64,000 nucleotides of DNA from Leucaena leucocephala (Eukaryota; Streptophyta; Magnoliopsida; Fabales; Fabaceae): contig CM073550.1 in assembly GCA_037074615.1 (NCBI GenBank), positions 12,914,001 through 12,978,000 of the forward strand. The letters run 5' to 3'. Position 1 is the first letter of the stretch. Each line of letters opens with the position of its first letter. The notes beneath the pieces were generated by a model, which was not told the DNA's origin, did not search any database, and saw only the letters and a list, made by a program, of their open reading frames with translations. This document shows, in pieces, positions 57,446 through 64,000 of this stretch. The position numbers and the translations under genes were made by a program.

Positions 57446-58133
57446 TTAGCCACGCATAGCTATAACACACGACGCCGTCATCAAGATATCACGGCCACCC
57501 ATGTTCATCGCCACTGCCTCACGGTTACTGTCTCTAAATATTGCTGCTGCCAGCTGCTTTTGTGCTGTCAGAATAGAAGCAGGAGATGGAATGATGATGC
57601 GTTGAAGTCGCGGCCTGAACTTCTCACGCGTGAATTTGTGCTTTTCTTTCTTTTCAATTCCGCTTTGCTTCCAGCGTGTGTGTGTGGATTTACTTTCCCA
57701 ATTCAATTCTCCTGGCCGCAGCACCCCGTATATCCTCACAATTGCTGAAAGCAACTTTAAAAAAGTAACCTGCAGTTTGGCCCATGGGTCCTCATTTATA
57801 ATTTATGAATCTATAATCCTTCTTTGTTATTTGTAAGTTTCGATTTTTCCTAAATTCCTGAAATACAAAATTAAAATAATGTAATACCTTTTATTGTAAA
57901 AATAATTGTTTAGGAGAAATAATAAAAAATATGACAATTATGTCCCTATTAAGCACTAATTCAATATAAGTCATATTAATTCAATTAGTACACAAATGAT
58001 ATAATTAAGGACCACAATGTTGACAAAAGCCCACTAAATTGATATGAATTAATATATAAAAATATGGGTTTGTCAAAATCCATAAACTGTTTGATGCTCA
58101 GATCACATTTATTAATAATGTGAACAGAACTAT
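57446..58133 (-). other. Less AT-rich patch with unrecognised ORF
   Basis: A 102-codon minus-strand frame (57446-57754) stands out by base composition. It reads basic in its first half (KKEKHKFTREKFRPRLQ) and AAAIFRDSNREAVAMNMGG later. It is not recognised. It could be the end of the repeat to its left. 57755-58133 is AT-rich and empty. Confidence 0.2.
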
Positions 58134-61100
58134 TCAGTCAATATTTTCTGCATTGAGCTTTTTCTGGATGAGAATCCTATTAAAGTTGTCAGCTATTTCA
58201 ACCAACCCCATGTCTGTAAATTCACCTACAAGCTTTTGACAGGCAAGCATATCAAAATCTGTGTCTGTAGATTGCGTCCATTGATCAATAACTTCTTCTG
58301 CTTCTCTCATGTGACCTAGAATCATATATGAAGAAAGAATGCAGATATCATTCCTGTAAATAATTTTCTGTTTAGTCATTCTAAGGGATTTCCATATCTG
58401 ATCTATTTTATCCTTACTTCCCAATCCAGAATATAGTATAATTAAGAAGTCATAGGTAATCCATTCTCTTTTGGTGGTCCTTTTCTCAGGTTCAACAAGT
58501 GAGTTGGAGCCTGCATTATCAAGATGCCCTACGGTAACGTACATGTTGGTGAGGTCTGCGTATCTCTTCCAACTTTCGTTAGAACCGGCATCATGACTCA
58601 TTTCATCAAGTATCCCTTTAACCTGATCAATATTAAGAGTAGCAGCACAAGAACTAATCCATAAATTGTAAGTGAAGATATCTGGTAAAACCTTTTTCTG
58701 TTTCAGATCTTCAACAACCAAGGGAACCTTTTCAACCTGCCCAACTGACATGTATAGAGTCATCATTTCATTGTACATCAGGGCATTGAAGGACAGGTTT
58801 GAATTCTTTATCTTTTGATAAAGCTCCTCAGCCTTTTCGGTGAATTTTGCTGCTGCATATGAATGAAGGAGGGCGGTGTAGGTTTCGCTTGTCTTTGCAT
58901 AAAGAGGCAGGCCCTCAAAATAGCGCTCCGCAGCATCAGTGCCGAAAACTTTGGTCATCAGGTCTATGCGGACTGCATAGTCAGAGTTTGATAACTCATA
59001 TTCTTCATGGGTAACCATCCATTCAGATATCTTCAATCATCAATAACCAATAAGTACTCAGTCAATGAGCATTCAGATCATATTTCAAAAACTAAAAAAA
59101 AAAAACATTATAAACAATCAAATCTGTGTCATCTTCAATTGCCAAGTCATACTTCATAACATCTCGTAATCATAAAAAGAGAACTATTTCTGAGTTGGGT
59201 AAAAATGCATCATAGCCTCTTAGACATTGTAATATCAATTTTCCATAGACATTTCAATTGACACAATGATATTATTGAATTCTGAGGATGGTTTCCAATA
59301 GTTATTTTTACAGTTAGGTAAGATCAAAATATGCATACAAGTGAGGAGGCACAACGTCTGACAACCCAATTATTACACCTAAACTTACGGCTTTCACTAT
59401 CCTCAACTATAAACAACCAAGAACGATAAAGCTGAAATTGATCAAAGAGAGCATATAAATAGATAACAAAGTACATAAGTGATCTTTCCTTACAGGAAGG
59501 ATGAAGGGGATGAGAGAGAGAAAGTGAGAAACTAAGGCTCATAAATAAACAATAGAAAATATAAGTTATTTGTATTCCCAGCTTCTTTTGTTCTCTCACA
59601 CCTTGCTTTCAAAGGACAGCAATCATGTTGATGGAAAATCCTTAATTTGTAAAACCCTGAAAGCCCAGACCTTAGCTGCCACCCTCTGGAGGATTTGAGG
59701 TAGAGAAGAACAGAGATAATGCACGGATGAGAGTATGCCACAGATAACTCAGCTTCTTTTTTTTTTTGGGTTTTTAGTAGCTAGTCATTAACTTTATCAT
59801 AGTTCTAAAACATATATTCCCTTTCTCTGTGGTTCTGTCTTTCTTATGCTTACCTCACCTGGAGGACTTGGACAACTTAGAAGTTTATACATGTTAAAAG
59901 CTATAACTATGGAGATATAGAACTCAACATGCCATATCTTTGGCAGAGTCAACAAGTGGAGGAAAGGTTTCTTTCTTGGGTTAGGCATGTCAATTAGGTC
60001 ATATTTATAGTTCCTGCCAGAGGACTGCAGAGGAGGAAATGAGAAAAGAATACAAATTACTAATCCAGAGACCCTAAAACATTACCATCTCAAGCTATCT
60101 CCAGAAAACAGCATCAACATATATTATATATAGAAGGAAAAGGCCAATTATCAGTCCAATTAGATATGGGAGTATTGAACATGAATACAAGATAGCATAA
60201 CTCAACTATACTGATTAAAGGCCACTTAAAATCTAAGGTTTAGCTCATAAATATACCAGCCATATTGAACGTTTGGTAATCAAAGTTTCCAGAATAAAAT
60301 ATGAAACCTTCTTTTGTGCTAACATATGAAATAAAACTAGATAGTGAAACAGCGTAAGGTGTGTTTAGATTAGCTTTTAGAGAATAGATTTTGAAAAGAA
60401 TAGATTCTGTAGAATAGATTTTGAGTAGAATAGATTTTTGGAAGAATAAATTTTAAAAATAAAGATGTTTGGATGATTAATAGTATAATCAATTTTTATA
60501 TTGATAAATTACTAGAAAATGTATGATGTAATTAAAGTATGAGAAAAGAAAGAGGGTAAAAAATAAATAGGAAAAAGTAGAGAGTGTAACGAAGAAAGAG
60601 AAAAGAGGAGATAGAGTAGAGATAAGAAAGAAGAGAGAGAAGAGAGGATATAAAAAAAAATAGGGTAAAATAGTAATCCATAAACTCTTTTATTATTTTA
60701 AAAGTTATTTTCAGTACCTTAATTTTAGTCAAAATCAGACAAAAATAGCTATTTATTTTAAATTTTTTTAAATCGTGGTTCGTCCAAAGTTGAGTTTTCA
60801 GTCACTAAGCATCGAATATAACAAATCAGACAGTTTCCAGAATATTCATGGAAGGAAGTTAACAATATTCAGTAACAGATTCATGCACGGTTCTTCATTA
60901 TTATTAAATTCCGCCGGTTTCATGGAAGATATGTAATATACAAGAAAATGATTGGGAGAAGGACCAAACCTCCAATGCGTGTTTGTAACGTTGAGATTTT
61001 CTGAGTTCTCTGGAAATATCTCGAAGCTCGGAAACCGAAACATGATTCCCTTCGCTGACCCATCTCTGAAGAACATTGGTGGCGCTTCGCTTTGGTAGCC

Positions 61101-61416
61101 TCAGCCTGATTAGTCTGCTGCTCATGGTCGTCGTCACCTTCCGAGGAGTTCGAAGTCTCTTCCACAAAATCAGTTCCCAATGCTCGCGAAGAGAGAAATC
61201 TAGAGAGATTTGCTCCACTGAAGATAGATAGTGAACTATAATTGCCGTTGATAAACCCGCTGTCCCGAAATCTCCTATAACAAACGCCATATGGGTTAGT
61301 TAGATAGGGAATCTAGAGAACAATCCCAATCAGTTTGGTCAATCAGAAGGTAAGAAGTTTAGAACTTACATATTCCTGAGCCTAAGAATTAGAAGACTTA
61401 GCTCCGTGAAATACAT
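58134..61416 (-). CDS. P-type PPR protein gene with apparent +1 frameshift
   Basis: Organelle RNA-binding PPR family, probably mitochondrial. Three exons on the minus strand: 61370-61416 (MYFTELSLLILRLRN), 60970-61274 and 58134-59030. Exon 2 reads MRFRDSGFINGN, NLSRFLSSRALGTDFVEE, SEGDDDHE in one frame, then the conserved LIRLRLPKRSATNVLQRWV, SELRDISRELRKSQRYKHAL in the next frame. One extra base in 'gagcagcag' (about 61118-61123) explains this. Exon 3 starts ISEWMVTHEEY and carries about six PPR-like helical repeats (TYTALLHSYAAAKFTEKAEE, MYNEMMTLYMSVGQVEK, TYNLWISSC...). With the extra base ignored the protein is 415 aa. As written, translation would end early or begin at the internal ATG before SSRLIRL, losing the presequence. 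It could be a true mutation or an assembly error. Confidence 0.8.
60358..60720. mobile_element. MITE-like element in the PPR intron
   Basis: It starts GGTGTGTTTAGATTAGCTT followed by repeated GAATAGATTTTG units, matching 26188 onward. It lies in the 1.9-kb second intron. The right boundary is not certain; a purine-rich stretch (60535-60650) follows. Confidence 0.5.
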
Positions 61417-62989
61417 GAATTGGGAAAAAAAGGAGGGAAAAAGAGCTTCGAAATTGGATACATAGATAGATAAAGACGCAGAGAATTTGTGATTTTATTC
61501 TTCATAAATCGTCCTTTTAAGGGGAACCAAATCGAGCATCTTGGAAACTAGAGGGCTGAGAACGAGCAGTATTGCTTACCGTCTGAGAGTGAAGGCCAAC
61601 GAGCAGTATTTCTTGGCCTTTTTTTTATATTGACAGTAATAACTTTTACGGAAAATCAAAAAAAAAATAACATTTGAATTATGAAATTCTAAAGATAGCA
61701 TGTGAATATATAAAATAACAAATTAATAATAAGTACTAATTTATATTTTAATATTTATAAGAATAAATAAAATTGACTCTTAATTTAAATAAATTAATCA
61801 ATTTTATTATTAAAATAATTAAAATTATTATACATATTATTATTTTTATTTTAATATAATTAATGTCAATGTACCACTAAATTGTAAAATAGAATAATTA
61901 ATTTTATTAATAAAATAGTTAAAATTATTATATATATTATAAATTTTATTATTTTAATAGTTAATTTCTTAAACCCTAATATTAGAATTACTAACTTGTT
62001 AAAAGCAAAATTTTATTATCAAAATAATTAAAATTATTATATTTATTGTCAATTTTATTAATAGAGTATTGGATATTTTTATCTTTTTTTCATAAATATT
62101 AAAATATCAAATTGATACTTTTGACTAATATGTAATTTTATAAATTCGTATAACCTTTTTAAATTTTAAAATTTATGTAGTACTTTTTATAGGATTTTTC
62201 TATTGATTTTACGCAAATATATATAAATACAATTTTTGTTTTTTTTTAAACGAGCTACACTTCCTGAATTCACATGCAATAGAAATTGAAATTAAGTTAA
62301 AAAATTTTAAAATAAAAAGAATAATATTATAAAATGATAGAATTCATAAATCGTAATATTTTTTTGTCTTAGATATAAAAACTAAACAATTAATTTATAT
62401 ATTTTAAAAAAATTAATTAATTAAATTAATTATTTATTTATAAGATCGAAATGTGCTTATGTGCGAGATTAATCATAAGTAATCATTAAACGAAGGTACT
62501 TGAAAATTGTTCATATATAACAAGTTATTTGACAATTGACACACAAGTAAGAACAATTAGCAACCTATATTCTTACATTATTAAATCAAGGAAAACCCAA
62601 AGGTCCAAAATTAAAATTTAACAAATAGTTGGTCTTAAAATGAAATTTGATTGTTGTATCAGTTTCAAACTGTGATTCCTCTTTACTTTGTGAACATCTG
62701 AAAGAGCCATGAGACTAGCATTCCCTTTTAACTTTTGTAGTTTTTTTGTCTTCATTTTCATTTCATCCCCCATTCCCTTCCTTCCTAATAGCTTCTACCT
62801 AGTTTGGTTCATATAAATTCTTCTCTGAGCCCATGTAAGGAGGGGGAAAATAAATAATATTAATTTTCCTTAATGTAAAGATTTATTTAAGAAAGAGGAA
62901 TGCTAATGGCAAGTTGTCCTAGAGGCAATGCTACCTCCCCATTTGGCATTGCTAGTGATGATTCCTCATAACAACATTCTATCTATTCA
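61417..62989. other. PPR upstream region and AT-rich intergenic DNA
   Basis: 61417-61620 is the likely PPR promoter and leader. 61640-62460 is very AT-rich with loose repeats of 'ttaaaattattatata'. No gene is seen. Confidence 0.4.
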
Positions 62990-63202
62990 ACAAAAGTAGT
63001 CACTATCATATCATTGTCTGAATCTGGCCTCAGTTCTATATCTTCCTCTTTTGCCTAAAAAAATCTTCATGATCTTCCAGTTCTTGACTCATCATTAGAA
63101 GACTCAATTCCCACTGTCGACTTTTCTCTGGCAATTCGAAACAAAGGTTCAAAGCCATCCAAGATCTTGGTCAGGCTTGTGAAGAATGGGGTTTCTTCAT
63201 GG
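62990..63202 (+). pseudogene. 2-oxoglutarate/Fe(II) dioxygenase first-exon relic
   Basis: The translation gives VVTIISLSESGLSSISSSFA, a TAA stop (63056-63058), KNLHDLPVLDSSLEDSIPTV and DFSLAI, then after a frameshift QRFKAIQDLGQACEEWGFFM. This is the N-terminal region of plant DOXC-type 2OG dioxygenases (SIPxIDFSL...ACxxWGFFxVxNHG). It ends exactly at ATG|GTAAAAG, where these genes often have their first intron. The stop and frameshift make it non-functional. No later exon with HxD or RxS is seen to 64000. Confidence 0.75.
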
Positions 63203-64000
63203 TAAAAGAAATCTACACTCCACTAACTTGGCTTTTGCAGAAATATAATTGTTCTGCTATTTTTAACGGAGTCAACTTGTCAATAATTCCAGAAAGATGA
63301 TTTGCACATAATTAGGTTGGTCCTTAGATTAGTTTTTCATCATCACTTGAATCAACAAACTAGCGCAAGCATAAAGGGATAAATCTTAGTTAAAAGAATG
63401 ACAGGAGGAGTTGAATTGGTGTGAGGAGATTAAACTGATTGTTATGAGTCGGAAACCTCACCAATGAAGTGATATTTATAAGTTCAAGAGGCTCTGATGC
63501 AGAACGGGAAAGGGAGACAGAAAGAGAAAAATTCAAACAAGAAGAGAGAAATTCAGAGAGGAAAGGCAAACCAACTTTTATTTAATCATTCAAAAGCGTA
63601 TAAAATAATATCTGTTGCTCTAACCCTAATATTAATGATATAAATTTATAGAATTCAATTACAATAATGATAAAATATTCAAAATCAAAATAAATAACCA
63701 TAAATGGTGTAATAGAGTATTAGACAATAATGATTCTACTTTAAACAAAATAGTCATCAAAACGCCTTGGAATCTTTTTCTTCAATTTTTATTCCCATCA
63801 AGCTCTCTCGTCAAATAGACTTATTTTTTGGAATATACTTCCCCTTTGTATTTATGTTCGTAACAATGATGTACATGTTATTCTGGTTAATTCATATTTC
63901 TATTTATGACTGTAGTTCATGATGTGTAGTTGATCAATCATAGTATCCCAGAGAGCCTGATAAACAGAATGATGGAAGGTGTGAAAGGGTTTTTCGATCT
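63203..64000. other. Right edge, no gene recognised
   Basis: AT-rich sequence with no dioxygenase continuation. A short purine-rich stretch lies at 63500-63560. Nothing can be supported. Confidence 0.4.

Noticed and set aside
61180..61290. MAFVIGDFGTAG start as the PPR N-terminus
   Set aside because: It begins upstream of the TATAG acceptor and reads in the frame that lacks the acidic linker. The three-exon reading gives a better start and splice sites.

Overview
This is AT-rich nuclear DNA from a flowering plant, most likely a eudicot. The evidence is GT-AG introns, an intron-split plastid-type beta-carbonic anhydrase, a NAC transcription factor, a PPR gene, and plant CACTA, hAT, copia, SINE and Stowaway-like elements. 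The species cannot be named from the sequence alone. All calls come from reading; no search was run.

Layout. (1) 1-5800: a segmentally duplicated block interrupted by a CACTA transposon (443-2803), then the first small proline-rich secreted protein gene (PRP1). (2) 5800-10800: a copia retrotransposon relic with a MITE nested inside it. (3) 10830-14400: a nine-exon beta-carbonic anhydrase gene, + strand. (4) 14400-18900: a relic of a NAC-gene 3' end and an unclassified repeat with a minisatellite. (5) 18909-21853: a six-exon NAC gene, - strand, whose C-terminal exons are tandem duplicates of one module. (6) 22676-50642: the rest of the PRP array (PRP2, PRP3, pseudogene PRP4, PRP5 to PRP9), all + strand. 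It is punctuated by a gene-fragment-carrying hAT element (38983-40873), a 98-bp SINE and many small MITEs. (7) 51000-58000: decayed retroelement pieces. (8) 58134-61416: a PPR gene, - strand, with an apparent +1 frameshift. (9) 62990-63202: a broken exon of a 2-oxoglutarate/Fe(II) dioxygenase.

The dominant signal is the PRP array: nine copies over about 46 kb. Each has a signal peptide, the sequence LLQT(T/M)QPSI after it, a Pro-every-third-residue body, and a terminal (F/L)SPPPSN. Each intact copy is preceded by a conserved promoter block ending in a TATA box about 90-115 bp before the ATG, often with an ACCTACC (MYB AC-element) sequence just upstream. The copies differ in the number of body triplets. 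One has lost its ATG and one is a pseudogene. PRP1 has flanks shared with two different siblings, pointing to unequal crossing-over. The proteins are probably cell-wall structural or signalling components, but the function is inferred.

Strongest leads: the module-duplicating NAC C-terminus; the hAT element with captured host exons plus an empty-site paralogue elsewhere in the window; the SINE with its 19-bp target duplication; the PRP triplet architecture and start-codon loss; and the PPR frameshift.
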